From Gemmatimonadota bacterium (lineage in GTDB: Bacteria > Latescibacterota > UBA2968 > UBA8231): DNA of 64,000 nucleotides. Numbering within the stretch: position 1 is the first letter of the stretch; every line of letters begins with the position of its first letter. The notes below the pieces were generated by a model. The model saw only the letters and a list, made by a program, of their open reading frames with translations. It was not told the origin of the DNA and ran no database searches. The stretch covers positions 1 to 64,000 of the forward strand of contig VXML01000024.1 in NCBI GenBank assembly GCA_009841115.1, written 5' to 3'. The position numbers were made by a program, and so were the translations under genes. Below are positions 8,609 to 17,913 of the stretch, piece by piece.

Positions 8609-10525
8609 ATGCTAAAGACCTGTATCCGACTTGTGCTCATACCCACTTGGCTGACTAGCGGGGCAGATGCGCTGACAATTTATCGGATCGGCGGTTCGTC
8701 GCTGCCGGTGCCGGAGTTGGCTGAGGGGGTGGAGTTTGTGCAGCTTGATTGGGAGGAGGTGGAATCGGCGCAGCACGGCCAGGTCGAATTGCTGAAGATC
8801 GATGGGGACTTTATAGAGCCGGAGCAACTGGATCCGTCGATAAACCTGACGCCGCGTCTCAAAGAACGCGGAGGCCGGGTGCAGACGGCATCCCGTTTGG
8901 GCTGGCAGCCAAGCGGCGACACCGAGGCTGTGCTGTGGGACGAAGACATCGAGACCGTCTTCTTGGGTGATGGGCATTGGACGACCTCGGGGATCAACGC
9001 GCGCAACAAGAGCCTAGTTTTCGAGTTCGGAGGTAACTTCACGGTCGAGCGCATCAAATTCTATCCACGCGAGCGCTTTGAGGAAGAGCGCTTTCTACAG
9101 CGCTTTATGATCGGCATCAGCGACGGTAACCCGCTCAAGGAAGGTACGCGCGAATATACTGCGGGCGCGCGTGGTTCCTTCCTTGACTTCGACATTGTGC
9201 ATCAGGCTACTGAGAACACGACTTCGGTGGTCGAGCTTGAGCTGCCGCCAGTGCCAATCCTCCGCATGCTCTTTGAAGCGCAGGAAAACACCCAAGGCAT
9301 CTGGGAAATTGCCGAGTTTGAGATCTATGGCAAGGGCTTCACGCCGACGGCGCGCTACGTGTCCAATGTCCTCGATTTGGGTGGGCGGGCAGCGCTGGGT
9401 GAACTAAGCTGGGGTAGCCAAGTCGATCCCGGCGCGCAAATCGAGTTAGGTATGCGCGCTGGCGACGACAGCGATCCGAATACCTATTGGCGCAGCACGT
9501 TCCGCGGCGATGAGCGGACCCGGTTGGATACCCGGGGGCGACCTTTGACGCTGCGGTCGTACAACCGGCTGGAGAAGGCTCAGCAGGCCGGTATATCGCC
9601 TGATACTGAAAACTGGGAGGGCTGGAGTGCTGCCTACGACTTGACACGGAGCAGCGCTCCTATGCAGGGGATACAACCTCGACAATTTGTGCAGATCAGA
9701 GCCAACTTCCGTTCTACGGTAGAGGCAGGGGGGCGGCTGAACTTCGTGCAATTTGCCGTGTCTAGGCCGCCGATGGCTTCCTTGGTGTTGGCCGAGATTG
9801 CGCCCGTCTTGGCGACCACGGGCGTGGCGACGGAGTTTACCTATATGATGCTGCCGCGACTAGAGGCAGAGGACTTGGGTTTTGATACGATTGAGATTGA
9901 CACGCCGACTCAGGCGGAGGGCATTGACGCGGTGCGCTATAGCGGCGAAGAGGTTGCCTTTGAAGTGCGACGACTGGATGGGCGCGGCTTTGAGATCGGC
10001 GTTCCGCGGATAGACCAAGCGCGGGATGGCGAGCTGATAGAGGTGGTCTTCCGCTGCGAGGTTTTCAAGTTTGGGACCCTGTTTTCGGGCCGCGTGTACG
10101 ACAGCACTCGGCCGCAGGAGGTGCGCCAAGTGGTGACGCCGGGCGAGGTGGTTGAGTTGGTCGAGGGCAATACGCTGAGCGTGGGGTTGACCCATATTGC
10201 CGGGCAGGTGGTTGGTGCGCTCAGACTTGTGCCAGCGGCGTTTACGCCCAACGGGGACCAGGTCAATGACGCGGTGCGGATCGAATACGACCTGTTGAAT
10301 GTGACCGGGAATGCCGAAGTAGCGGTGGTGCTGTACGATTTGCGGGGGATGCGGCTCGGCGAGGTTTTTCGCGGTTCGGCGCAAAGCGGCCAGTTTGCCG
10401 CCGAGTGGGATGGCCGGGATGGAACGGGTGCGCTGCTGGCTCCTGGGCTGTACGTGCTGCGCCTTGAGGTAGAGACTGACGGCGGCACCAAGGCTCGCTC
10501 GCGCATCGTCTCGCTGGCGTACTAA
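8609..10525 (+). CDS. Secreted galactose-binding-like protein with FlgD-like C-terminus (family B, tandem copy 1)
   Basis: 638 residues. The N-terminus MLKTCIRLVLIPTWLTSGADA is a signal peptide. Residues about 100-235 resemble an F5/8 type C (discoidin) fold (WTTSGI, LVFEFGGNFTVERIKFYPR, IAEFEIYGKGF). A second beta region follows (SNVLDLGGRAALGELSWGS). At about 543 comes FTPNGDQVNDAV, the start of a gliding-motility/FlgD-type C-terminal Ig domain with WDGRDGTG and LAPGLYVLRLEV. The chain ends in SLAY. Such tails are found on surface proteins exported by type IX-like systems in Bacteroidota; whether that route exists here is unknown. A neighbouring duplicate is about 93% identical. Carbohydrate binding is inferred. 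Confidence 0.8.
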   Translation: MLKTCIRLVLIPTWLTSGADALTIYRIGGSSLPVPELAEGVEFVQLDWEEVESAQHGQVELLKIDGDFIEPEQLDPSINLTPRLKERGGRVQTASRLGWQPSGDTEAVLWDEDIETVFLGDGHWTTSGINARNKSLVFEFGGNFTVERIKFYPRERFEEERFLQRFMIGISDGNPLKEGTREYTAGARGSFLDFDIVHQATENTTSVVELELPPVPILRMLFEAQENTQGIWEIAEFEIYGKGFTPTARYVSNVLDLGGRAALGELSWGSQVDPGAQIELGMRAGDDSDPNTYWRSTFRGDERTRLDTRGRPLTLRSYNRLEKAQQAGISPDTENWEGWSAAYDLTRSSAPMQGIQPRQFVQIRANFRSTVEAGGRLNFVQFAVSRPPMASLVLAEIAPVLATTGVATEFTYMMLPRLEAEDLGFDTIEIDTPTQAEGIDAVRYSGEEVAFEVRRLDGRGFEIGVPRIDQARDGELIEVVFRCEVFKFGTLFSGRVYDSTRPQEVRQVVTPGEVVELVEGNTLSVGLTHIAGQVVGALRLVPAAFTPNGDQVNDAVRIEYDLLNVTGNAEVAVVLYDLRGMRLGEVFRGSAQSGQFAAEWDGRDGTGALLAPGLYVLRLEVETDGGTKARSRIVSLAY

Positions 10526-10526
10526 T

Positions 10527-12461
10527 ATGAAACGTTATGCTAAAATGCTAAAGACCTGTATCCGACTTGTGCTGGCGCTCGCTTGGCTGACTAGCGGCGC
10601 AGACGCGCTGACGATTTATCGGATTGGCGGTTCGTCGCTGCCGGTACCGGAATTGGCTGAGGGCGTGGAATTTGTGCAGCTCGATTGGGAGGGAGTGGAA
10701 TCGGCGCAGCACGGCCAAATCGAATCGCTGAAGATCGATGGGGACTTCATCGAGCCGGAGCAACTGGATCCGTCGGTAAATCTGACGCCGCGTCTCAAAG
10801 AACGCGGGGGCCGGGTGCAGACGCTGGTCTGGCGCGGTTGGGAGCAAAGCGGCGACACCGAGGCCGTGCTGTGGGACGAAGACATCGAGACCGTCTTCTT
10901 GGGCGATGGACATTGGACGACCTCGGGCATTGGTGTGCGCAACAAAAGCCTGATTTTCGAGTTTGGCGGTAACTTCACGGTCGAGCGCATCAAATTCTAT
11001 CCGCGCGAGCGCTTTGAGGAAGAGCGCTTCCTACAGCGCTTTATCATCGGCATCAGCGACGGCGATCCGCTCAAGGAAGGTACGCGCGAATATACTGCGG
11101 GCACGCGCGGTTCTTTCGTAGACTTCGACATCGTGCATCGGGCTACCGAGAACACGACCTCGGTGGTCGAGTTGGAGTTGCCACCGGAACCGATCCGCCG
11201 CATGCTTTTTGAAGCCCACGAAAACACCCAAGGCATCTGGGAGATCGCCGAGTTTGAGATCTATGGCAAGGGCTTTACACCGACGGCGCGCTACGTATCC
11301 AATGTCCTCGATTTGGGTGGGCGGGCAGCGTTAGGCGAACTAAGCTGGGGCAGCCAAGTCGATCCCGGTGCGCAAATCGAGTTAGGTATGCGCGCTGGTG
11401 ACGACAGCGATCCGAATACCTATTGGCGCAGCACGTTTCGCGGTGACGAGCGGACTCGACTGGATACCCGGGGGCGGCCTTTGACGCTGCGGTCATACAA
11501 CCGGCTGGAGAGGGCACAGCAGGCCGGCATCACGCCTGATACTGAAAATTGGGAAGGCTGGAGCGCGGCCTACGACTTGGCGCGGGGCAGCGCACCCATG
11601 CAGGGGACGCAACCTCGGCAATTCGTGCAGGTCCGGGCTAACTTCCGGTCCACGGTAGAGGCAGGGGGGCGGCTGAACTTTGTGCAGTTTGCCGTGTCTA
11701 GGCCGCCGATGGCTTCCTTGGTGTTGGCCGAGATAGCGCCCGTTTTGGCGACCACGGGTGTGGCGACCGAGTTCACCTACATGCTACTGCCGAGCCTAGA
11801 AGCCGAGGACTTGGGTTTTGATACGATTGAGATTGACACACCAACTCAGGCGCAGGGCATTGACGCGGTGCGCTACAGCGGCGAAGAGGTTGCCTTTGAG
11901 GTGCGGCGACTCGATGGGCGCGGCTTTGAGGTCGGTGTTCCGCGGATAGACCAAACGCGCGATGGTGAGCTGATTGAGGTGGTCTTCCGCTGCGAGGTTT
12001 TCAAGTTCGGGACCCTGTTTTCGGGCCGCGTGTACGACAGCACTCGGCCGCAGGAGGTGCGCCAAGTGGTGACGCCGGGCGAGGTGGTTGAACTGGCCGA
12101 GGGCAATACGCTGAATGTGGGGCTGACTAATATCGCCGGGCAGGTGGTCGGCGCGCTCAGGCTCGTACCAGCGGCGTTTACGCCCAATGGCGACCAGATC
12201 AACGACGCAGTGCGGATTGAATACGACTTGTTGAATGTGACGGGGAAGGCCGAAGTAGCGGTGGTGCTCTACGATTTGCAGGGGACGCGGCTCGGCGAGG
12301 TTTTTCGCGGTCCGGCGCAAAGCGGACAGTTTGCCGCCGAGTGGGATGGTCGGGACGGAACGGGTGCGCTGCTGGCTCCTGGGCTATACGTGCTGCGCCT
12401 TGAGGTAGAGACTGACGGCGGCACCAAGGCTCGCTCACGCATCGTCTCACTGGCGTACTAA
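10527..12461 (+). CDS. Secreted galactose-binding-like protein with FlgD-like C-terminus (family B, tandem copy 2)
   Basis: 644 residues, starting one base after the stop of copy 1, so the two are almost certainly cotranscribed. The start could be ATG 10527 (MKRYAKMLKTC) or the internal ATG 10545 that matches the start of copy 1. Domain order is the same: signal peptide, discoidin-like module (LIFEFGGNFTVERIKFYPR), central beta module, FTPNGDQINDAV-led FlgD-like domain, SLAY end. Changes relative to copy 1 are mostly conservative, and no stop or frameshift has appeared, so both copies seem maintained. It is probably an adhesin or glycan-binding surface protein (inference). Confidence 0.8.
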   Translation: MKRYAKMLKTCIRLVLALAWLTSGADALTIYRIGGSSLPVPELAEGVEFVQLDWEGVESAQHGQIESLKIDGDFIEPEQLDPSVNLTPRLKERGGRVQTLVWRGWEQSGDTEAVLWDEDIETVFLGDGHWTTSGIGVRNKSLIFEFGGNFTVERIKFYPRERFEEERFLQRFIIGISDGDPLKEGTREYTAGTRGSFVDFDIVHRATENTTSVVELELPPEPIRRMLFEAHENTQGIWEIAEFEIYGKGFTPTARYVSNVLDLGGRAALGELSWGSQVDPGAQIELGMRAGDDSDPNTYWRSTFRGDERTRLDTRGRPLTLRSYNRLERAQQAGITPDTENWEGWSAAYDLARGSAPMQGTQPRQFVQVRANFRSTVEAGGRLNFVQFAVSRPPMASLVLAEIAPVLATTGVATEFTYMLLPSLEAEDLGFDTIEIDTPTQAQGIDAVRYSGEEVAFEVRRLDGRGFEVGVPRIDQTRDGELIEVVFRCEVFKFGTLFSGRVYDSTRPQEVRQVVTPGEVVELAEGNTLNVGLTNIAGQVVGALRLVPAAFTPNGDQINDAVRIEYDLLNVTGKAEVAVVLYDLQGTRLGEVFRGPAQSGQFAAEWDGRDGTGALLAPGLYVLRLEVETDGGTKARSRIVSLAY

Positions 12462-12474
12462 GAGGAGAGGACTT

Positions 12475-15114
12475 ATGCGCTACATCGCCGTTGTTTTGCT
12501 GTGGGTAGCTGCGGTCCATGCCCAAGGGAGCGGCTATCGGCTCACCGCGGATCAGCTCGTCATTGACCGCGCTGCACACTGGCGCGCTTGGGAGTTTCCG
12601 GTGGGTACGCTGACGATTGACCAAAGTGGTATGGTGACGCCGTTTGAGCTGCGCCGCAATACGGACGCGACCAAGGACATCGTCCACTTCTTGCGCCTGC
12701 ATCCGCCCGAAGACCTCGCGCGGGACAAGGAGGCCGAGGAAATCGAGCTCGCGGATGCGATAGAAGCGGGTTCCAATGCGCTCGACGTGCTCCATGTGCT
12801 CGACGGGGACTTGACCACCTACTGGGAGCCTGAGCCGGTCGCGGATACTACCGAGTTGGGTGCGCAGTGGTGGTTTACGGTGGATCTGGGTCGGCTGGTA
12901 ATCGCCAAGCGCATTGTGCTCAAGTTCGTCGAGGAAGATATAGGCGATCCCTTCCTGCAGTACGACGTGCTGATTTCCGATGGCGAGGTGCCGGAGAAGT
13001 TCGTCTCTTCGGAAGAGCCGGAGTTCGATGTGGTGTGGCGCACATTGAAGCCGAACAAGACCGAGCGGCGGCTGGAAATTTCTCTCGGCGAGCGCGCGGA
13101 GGCCGAGGAGCGGGAACTGTCGGATCAGCCGCTCAATGCCCCGCCGACTTCGGTGATCTCGGTGCCGCAGCAAGAATTCGCTGGCACTGGAGTGCGTCTG
13201 GTGCAGGTGGTGGTGCGGGGGTCGGACTTCGACCGCGGATTTGAGGTCAGTCAGCAGGAGTACGAGGCGTTGCCCGCTGCCGAGCAGGGCGCGGTCGTCT
13301 ATTACAAGTTGCAGCGCGACGGGCGTCTGACCGAGGTCGATGAGGCGGATTACGCACAGCTACCCTCGAATCAGCAGGGTGGAGTCTCTTACTACCGCTG
13401 GGAGCGGCCCCGGCTGGCCGAACTTGAAGTCTGGCACGAGGGTGACGACGCAATGATTGCCGCCTTGGCCCGAGGCGGCGATGTCTTTGCTTCGCAAGGA
13501 TTGCCGGTGGGGCGGACCATTGACGGCAACGTGCAGACCTACGTGGATCTGATCTTCTCCTTTGACCGCCAGACCATTCCCGGCCCCGAAGGCCATCTGA
13601 GCTTTGACTTGGGTTCGACGTACTGGATCGACACCTTCCGCATTGCCTACGGCGGCCAGACGACCCGCGGTCGCGGCAGCTTTCCCTCCTACCGCCTCGA
13701 CGCCTCGGACGGCGCGCTCAACGCCGACGGTAGCCTCAAGTGGACGACCGTGGCCAGCCGCCAGCAGTCGAGTACGCGCAAAGAGTATGAGGGCCACGAC
13801 TTTGAGCTGATCAAGACGCGCTTTTTCCGCCTAGTGTGGGAGCAAATCATCGTGGCCGTTGGTGGGCACCGGGGATTTCCCGCTTCGGTGCAGCTCTACG
13901 GCCGGGGGTTCCAGCCCGAGGTCTGGCTTGAGTCGGGCTTGGTGCGGCTGGGTGGGCGGCGGAACCTGCTGTCGATAGAGTGGGACGCGGATACGCCGCC
14001 GGGGACCAACGTGCTGGTGCAGACGCGCACGGGCAATGAGTTGAGCGAGGTGCTGCACTATTTCAAAAAGGACGGCACGGAAATTTCCGAGAAGGAATAC
14101 AACAATCCGACGCTGTTGGACATCTTCAAGGGGCCGATCGTCGCCGAGGAGGTGGAAGGGGACGACTGGAGCGGCTGGAGCCAGCCCTATGAGGACCTAA
14201 CGGGGAGTGCGATTACCTCGCCTAGCCCGCGCGAATTCCTCAAGGTGCGGGCGACCATGATTTCTGAGGACCCGGACGTTAGCGCCGCGTTGCGCGCGAT
14301 TCGCCTCAATTTTACCAGCCCGGTGGCCCAAGGGCTGACGGGCGAGATTGCGCCGTTTAGGGTTGATTCGCTGGGTGTGGAGCGTCCCTTCTCCCTATAC
14401 GTGCGGCCGCAATTTGATCGCCGCGACCCTGGTTTCGATCAGTTGCTGCTGGTTGCGCCAGCGGATATGGCACTCGGTTTTGCGGGGCTGTACGCGGGTC
14501 AGGCTGGAGACGAACACGCGGTGGAAGGCGTCGAGGTTATTCCCACGGGCGCGGACAGCCTGCGCCTATCCTTTGCTGAGATTCGGCCCAATACGGACGT
14601 TGAGGTCGTGCGCCTCGACTTCAGCACGGCGCTCTTTGGCATGGGCGCGGTGATGCGCGCCTCGTTCCAACACAGCGATAGGGGAGAGGGCACTTGGCAG
14701 CGGGTGGATCCGGGCAACGCGCTCGACGAGGTGGCGGGCAATACGACGACGCTGGTGGGCGACCCGACGCGCGGGGAACTGCTGCTCGATGTGGAGGTGC
14801 GCCCTCCGGCGTTTACGCCTAATGGCGATGGCGTCAACGACCATGCGGTCTTCGCCTTCAAGGTCGTGCGTCTGGACGACGACGGCCCATTGGAAGTCGC
14901 CATCTACGATTTGAGCGGTCGGCTGATGCGCGAGCTCGCCGAGCAGCACTCGACAACTACTGGCCAGTACGAGATCGCTTGGGATGGGACAGACGAGCAG
15001 GGGATGCGCGTTCCGCCGGGCGTCTATTGCGCGTTGCTTAGGGTGGCTGTTGACGCTGGGGGATTGAGCGAGGAACGGACCAAGGTGTTGCGCACGGTGG
15101 CGGTGGCCTATTGA
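12475..15114 (+). CDS. Large secreted protein with two discoidin-like modules and FlgD-like tail (family B, long form)
   Basis: 879 residues from ATG 12475, with a GAGGAGAGG SD. A signal peptide ends at about residue 18 (VAAVHAQG). Residues about 105-255 (VLDGDLTTYWEPE, WFTVDLGRLVIAKRIVLKF, VRLVQVVVRGSDF) and about 345-485 (TIDGNVQTYVDLIF, SFDLGSTYWIDTFRIAYGG, VQLYGRGF) look like two F5/8 type C folds. FTPNGDGVNDHAV begins the C-terminal domain at about 779, with WDGTDEQGMRVPPGVYCALL, and the protein ends in VAVAY. An insertion between the discoidin-like units has tandem YEALPAAEQGAVVYYKL / YAQLPSNQQGGVSYYRW segments. It follows the tandem pair by 13 bases and precedes a sulfatase. Confidence 0.8.
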   Translation: MRYIAVVLLWVAAVHAQGSGYRLTADQLVIDRAAHWRAWEFPVGTLTIDQSGMVTPFELRRNTDATKDIVHFLRLHPPEDLARDKEAEEIELADAIEAGSNALDVLHVLDGDLTTYWEPEPVADTTELGAQWWFTVDLGRLVIAKRIVLKFVEEDIGDPFLQYDVLISDGEVPEKFVSSEEPEFDVVWRTLKPNKTERRLEISLGERAEAEERELSDQPLNAPPTSVISVPQQEFAGTGVRLVQVVVRGSDFDRGFEVSQQEYEALPAAEQGAVVYYKLQRDGRLTEVDEADYAQLPSNQQGGVSYYRWERPRLAELEVWHEGDDAMIAALARGGDVFASQGLPVGRTIDGNVQTYVDLIFSFDRQTIPGPEGHLSFDLGSTYWIDTFRIAYGGQTTRGRGSFPSYRLDASDGALNADGSLKWTTVASRQQSSTRKEYEGHDFELIKTRFFRLVWEQIIVAVGGHRGFPASVQLYGRGFQPEVWLESGLVRLGGRRNLLSIEWDADTPPGTNVLVQTRTGNELSEVLHYFKKDGTEISEKEYNNPTLLDIFKGPIVAEEVEGDDWSGWSQPYEDLTGSAITSPSPREFLKVRATMISEDPDVSAALRAIRLNFTSPVAQGLTGEIAPFRVDSLGVERPFSLYVRPQFDRRDPGFDQLLLVAPADMALGFAGLYAGQAGDEHAVEGVEVIPTGADSLRLSFAEIRPNTDVEVVRLDFSTALFGMGAVMRASFQHSDRGEGTWQRVDPGNALDEVAGNTTTLVGDPTRGELLLDVEVRPPAFTPNGDGVNDHAVFAFKVVRLDDDGPLEVAIYDLSGRLMRELAEQHSTTTGQYEIAWDGTDEQGMRVPPGVYCALLRVAVDAGGLSEERTKVLRTVAVAY

Positions 15115-15123
15115 AGGCTAGCG

Positions 15124-16572
15124 ATGAGCAATAGACCCAATATTCTTTTTTTGATGGCCGACCAGATGCAGGCCCGCGTGCTCGATCCTGATCACGTCTG
15201 TCAAACTCCTTACTTGGATCGGCTGGCCGGGGAGGGTGTGCGTTTTACCCGCGCCTATACGCCCAATAATATTTGTTCGCCGACTCGGGCGAGCCTGATG
15301 ACCGGGTTGATGCCGCACAACCACGGGGTGCTGGAGGTGCTCTATCCCAAGGTACCGGATTTACATGCGCTGCGCACCGATAAGGTGCATTGGGCCGAGC
15401 GCATGGTGGACGCTGGCTATCGCACGGGGTATTTCGGCAAGTGGCACATTGAGCGCGATAATGCGCCGGGCCGTTTCGGCTGGCAGGTCAACGGGGTTAG
15501 AGGCGGTGCGCTCCACAATGAGTTGGTCGCCGAGGTGCTGGGAGATAAGCCGCTGCGGCCGGAGTGCGATCCGGCGCATTACCTCGAAGGGCCGCACGGC
15601 TATGGACCCCATCTGTTCTACGGGGTGACCGACCGACTGGCCGAAGAGCGCAGCATGGGGCTGACGACGACGCTGGCGCTGCGCTATCTGGAAGGGGTGG
15701 TACAAGGCGACGATCCGTGGTGTGCTTTCGTCAGCTTTGAGGAGCCGCACGATCCCTTTATTGCCAGCCGCGAATTCTACGACCGCTATGCAGAGCAAGA
15801 GCTGCCGCCACCGCCCAATGCCGATGATGATCTGGCGGACCGGCCAGGGCTTTATCGGCGGGCGCAGGGCATTTGGCGTCAGCTCAACGAGGAGCACAAG
15901 CGTGCAGCGCGGGCGTGTTATTTCGCGTCGATTAGCGAAATAGATGCCCAATTCGGGCGGGTGATTGATTTTCTCGAAGGGATGGGCAAACTCGACGACA
16001 CGATCGTTGTAATGTGCGCCGACCACGGGGATTTGTTGGGCGCGCACGGTCTGTTCTTCAAGGATATTTCCGCTTTTGAAGAAGTGTATCAGGTGCCGCT
16101 TATTGTGCGTGGGCCTGAGATTGCGAGGGATGCTGTTTGCCAGGGCCGCGTCGGCTTGCACGATCTGTGCCCGACGTTGTTGGAACTGGCCGACTGCGAG
16201 CCTATTGATGGGACCGACTCCCGCTCTTTTGTCGGGCTGTTGCGCGAACCGGCACATGTGGCCGACGAATGGACCCGAGGGTATGCCGAATACTTTGGCA
16301 ACCGCCATCGGCTGACGCAGCGGGTGGTGTGGGACGGGCCGTGGAAGTTTGTGTTTAACGGCTTTGATTTTGACGAGTTGTACCAGCTAGACGAAGATCC
16401 CTATGAAATGAAGAACTTGGCGCAGGATCCCGCCTATGAGGAGCAGGTGAAAAAAATGATGCGGCTCTATTGGCGCTATGCCCGCGATACGGGCGACACG
16501 CCGCTTTTTGAAACGCTCTATCCCGCGCTGCGTTTGGGTGCGGTGGGGCCACTGGCCGCGGATGAAGATTAG
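15124..16572 (+). CDS. Sulfatase (formylglycine-dependent, alkaline phosphatase superfamily)
   Basis: 482 residues. The sulfatase signature CSPTRASLMTG has its catalytic Cys at residue 51, the residue converted to formylglycine by a maturase. ADQ (D13) and the later CADHGDLLGAHG supply metal ligands and FGKWH is the second signature. The full length and C-terminal ending (LYQLDEDPYEMKNL) are normal for the family. No signal peptide is visible, so the enzyme appears cytoplasmic, acting on imported sulfated (or phosphonate/choline-type) substrates. The start ATG 15124 lies nine bases after the previous stop. Its next-door enolase-superfamily gene suggests stepwise degradation of a sulfated sugar. 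The exact substrate is unknown. Confidence 0.9.
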   Translation: MSNRPNILFLMADQMQARVLDPDHVCQTPYLDRLAGEGVRFTRAYTPNNICSPTRASLMTGLMPHNHGVLEVLYPKVPDLHALRTDKVHWAERMVDAGYRTGYFGKWHIERDNAPGRFGWQVNGVRGGALHNELVAEVLGDKPLRPECDPAHYLEGPHGYGPHLFYGVTDRLAEERSMGLTTTLALRYLEGVVQGDDPWCAFVSFEEPHDPFIASREFYDRYAEQELPPPPNADDDLADRPGLYRRAQGIWRQLNEEHKRAARACYFASISEIDAQFGRVIDFLEGMGKLDDTIVVMCADHGDLLGAHGLFFKDISAFEEVYQVPLIVRGPEIARDAVCQGRVGLHDLCPTLLELADCEPIDGTDSRSFVGLLREPAHVADEWTRGYAEYFGNRHRLTQRVVWDGPWKFVFNGFDFDELYQLDEDPYEMKNLAQDPAYEEQVKKMMRLYWRYARDTGDTPLFETLYPALRLGAVGPLAADED

Positions 16573-16610
16573 GACTGAGACGAGATTTCACAAAAATAGA
16601 GGAGCTATCG

Positions 16611-17771
16611 ATGGCACGAGATATCAAGATCACCCGCATCACTACGACGCATTTCGACTACGAGATCGCTGATATGGAGTTGGAGGAGCGATTGGGTTTT
16701 GACACGGTCTATAGAAAAGGAGGTCGTCTGTCTCAGAGCGGCGGCTTCCTGACCATCGAGACCAGCGCTGGGATCAGCGGCACCGCGCACGGCGGCATCG
16801 ACGCACGCACGGCGCAGTACTTGCTTGGTCGCAATCCGCTGGACCGCGAGATCATCTGGCACGATCTCAAGCGCTCGCGGCGCGGCCAAGACGGCACGCC
16901 ACCGGGTGCGGTGGACACCGCGCTATGGGATTTTGCTGGCAAACTCTACGACGCGCCGATTTACGAGCTTTTGGGCGGGGGTTGGCGCAAGAAGTTGCCG
17001 GCCTACGCTTCGACCTACCACGGCGACGAAAACGGCGGTTTGACGACGCCGGACGACTTCGCGCAATTTGCGCTGCGCTGCAAGGAGGAGTACGGCTATC
17101 CGGCGTTTAAGATCCACGGCTGGGTCAACGGGCCGATTGACCGCGAAGTGGCGGCGGTGTTAGCCATCCGCGCGGCGGTGGGCGACGATATGGATCTTTT
17201 GCTCGATCCGGCCGGGTGTTTTCCCACATTTGAGGATGTGCTCAAGGTGGGGCGTGCCTGCGACGAGGCGCGCTATATGTGGTATGAAGATCCGTTCAGG
17301 GGCGGCGGGTTTTCGCGCTTTGCCCACGTCAAGCTGCGCGAGTTGATCAAGACGCCGATGCTGATGGGCGAACACGTGCGCGGGCTGGAAGCCAAGGCCG
17401 ATACGATTACTGCTGGTGCCACTGACTTCGTGCGCGCCAATAGCAGCGTTGATGGCGGCATTACTGGGGTGATGAAGATTGCTGCTATGGCCGAGTCGCA
17501 TGGACTGGACGTGGAGTTGCACGGCGGCGGCCTAGCTCACCGCCACATCATGGCGACTTTGCGCAATGCCAACTATTACGAGTTGGGCTTGGTGCATCCT
17601 CTGGTCAACGATACCAAGCCGGCGGTTTACAGCGAGAGGCGCTGGCTTGATGAGTTGGATTCGGTGGATGAGAACGGCTGTGTGGAAGTGCCGGAGGGGT
17701 CGGGGTTGGGCGTGGAGGTGGACTGGGATTGGATCGAGGAGCACAAGACTGGGGAGATGGTTTACGAGTAG
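16611..17771 (+). CDS. Enolase-superfamily enzyme (mandelate racemase/muconate lactonizing type sugar-acid dehydratase)
   Basis: 386 residues from ATG 16611 with a GAGGAG SD. The barrel shows KIH (K167, H169), metal ligands D199 in LLLDPAG, E226 in YEDPF and E254 in GEH, and H304 in ELHGGG, the pattern of mandelate-racemase-subgroup acid-sugar dehydratases. Such enzymes abstract the alpha proton of a sugar acid to form a 2-keto-3-deoxy acid with Mg. The substrate is not predictable from these motifs. It lies 38 bases after the sulfatase and is probably in the same operon. It ends the catabolic pair just before the accessory island. Confidence 0.88.
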   Translation: MARDIKITRITTTHFDYEIADMELEERLGFDTVYRKGGRLSQSGGFLTIETSAGISGTAHGGIDARTAQYLLGRNPLDREIIWHDLKRSRRGQDGTPPGAVDTALWDFAGKLYDAPIYELLGGGWRKKLPAYASTYHGDENGGLTTPDDFAQFALRCKEEYGYPAFKIHGWVNGPIDREVAAVLAIRAAVGDDMDLLLDPAGCFPTFEDVLKVGRACDEARYMWYEDPFRGGGFSRFAHVKLRELIKTPMLMGEHVRGLEAKADTITAGATDFVRANSSVDGGITGVMKIAAMAESHGLDVELHGGGLAHRHIMATLRNANYYELGLVHPLVNDTKPAVYSERRWLDELDSVDENGCVEVPEGSGLGVEVDWDWIEEHKTGEMVYE

Positions 17772-17789
17772 AGCACGGTGGCGTACTGA

Positions 17790-17803
17790 TCCGATGCGAG
17801 AAA
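17790..17803 (+). repeat. 14-base direct repeat, left copy
   Basis: TCCGATGCGAGAAA here recurs exactly at 19966-19979, where it encodes the last residues of the higB remnant. The two copies bracket the AAA ATPase cassette. Here it is joined directly to the 3' part of a higA-like gene. Confidence 0.7.
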
Positions 17804-17873
17804 TGCTGATATCGACGATATTCTATCGGGCAAGCCGCCGCTGAGGTACGATATACCCCAAGTCTTTAGTTGA
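17790..17873 (+). pseudogene. higBA debris: higB 3' end fused to a higA 3' fragment
   Basis: After SDAR (the C-terminal residues of the higB remnant at 19.97 kb), the frame continues NADIDDILSGKPPLRYD and ends at TGA 17871. This matches NIDDILSGKQPLRLD in the intact HigA at 19983-20366, at both protein and DNA level. The N-terminal two thirds of higA, including its start, are missing. It is therefore a deletion scar of a second higBA locus at the left edge of the accessory island. Confidence 0.7.
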
Positions 17874-17913
17874 TGCTTGGGAATACCTATGGAGAATCTC
17901 AAGGAAGGGACTT

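Larger units (their letters stand above)
8609..12461 (+). repeat. Recent tandem duplication of a 1.9-kb family B gene
   Basis: The two ORFs align end to end without gaps from the MLKTCIRL signal peptide to SLAY. I count about 43 amino-acid differences in 638 by eye (about 93% identity). The second copy has six extra N-terminal codons. A run of about 95 residues in the centre (from ENTQGIWEIAEF to SYNRLE) is identical. Differences cluster near the signal peptide and residues 93-100. Confidence 0.9.

Noticed and set aside
12199..13173. 324-codon minus-strand frame over the tandem and long family B genes
   Set aside because: Antisense shadow; the plus strand has a signal peptide and recognisable FlgD-type motifs at the same place.
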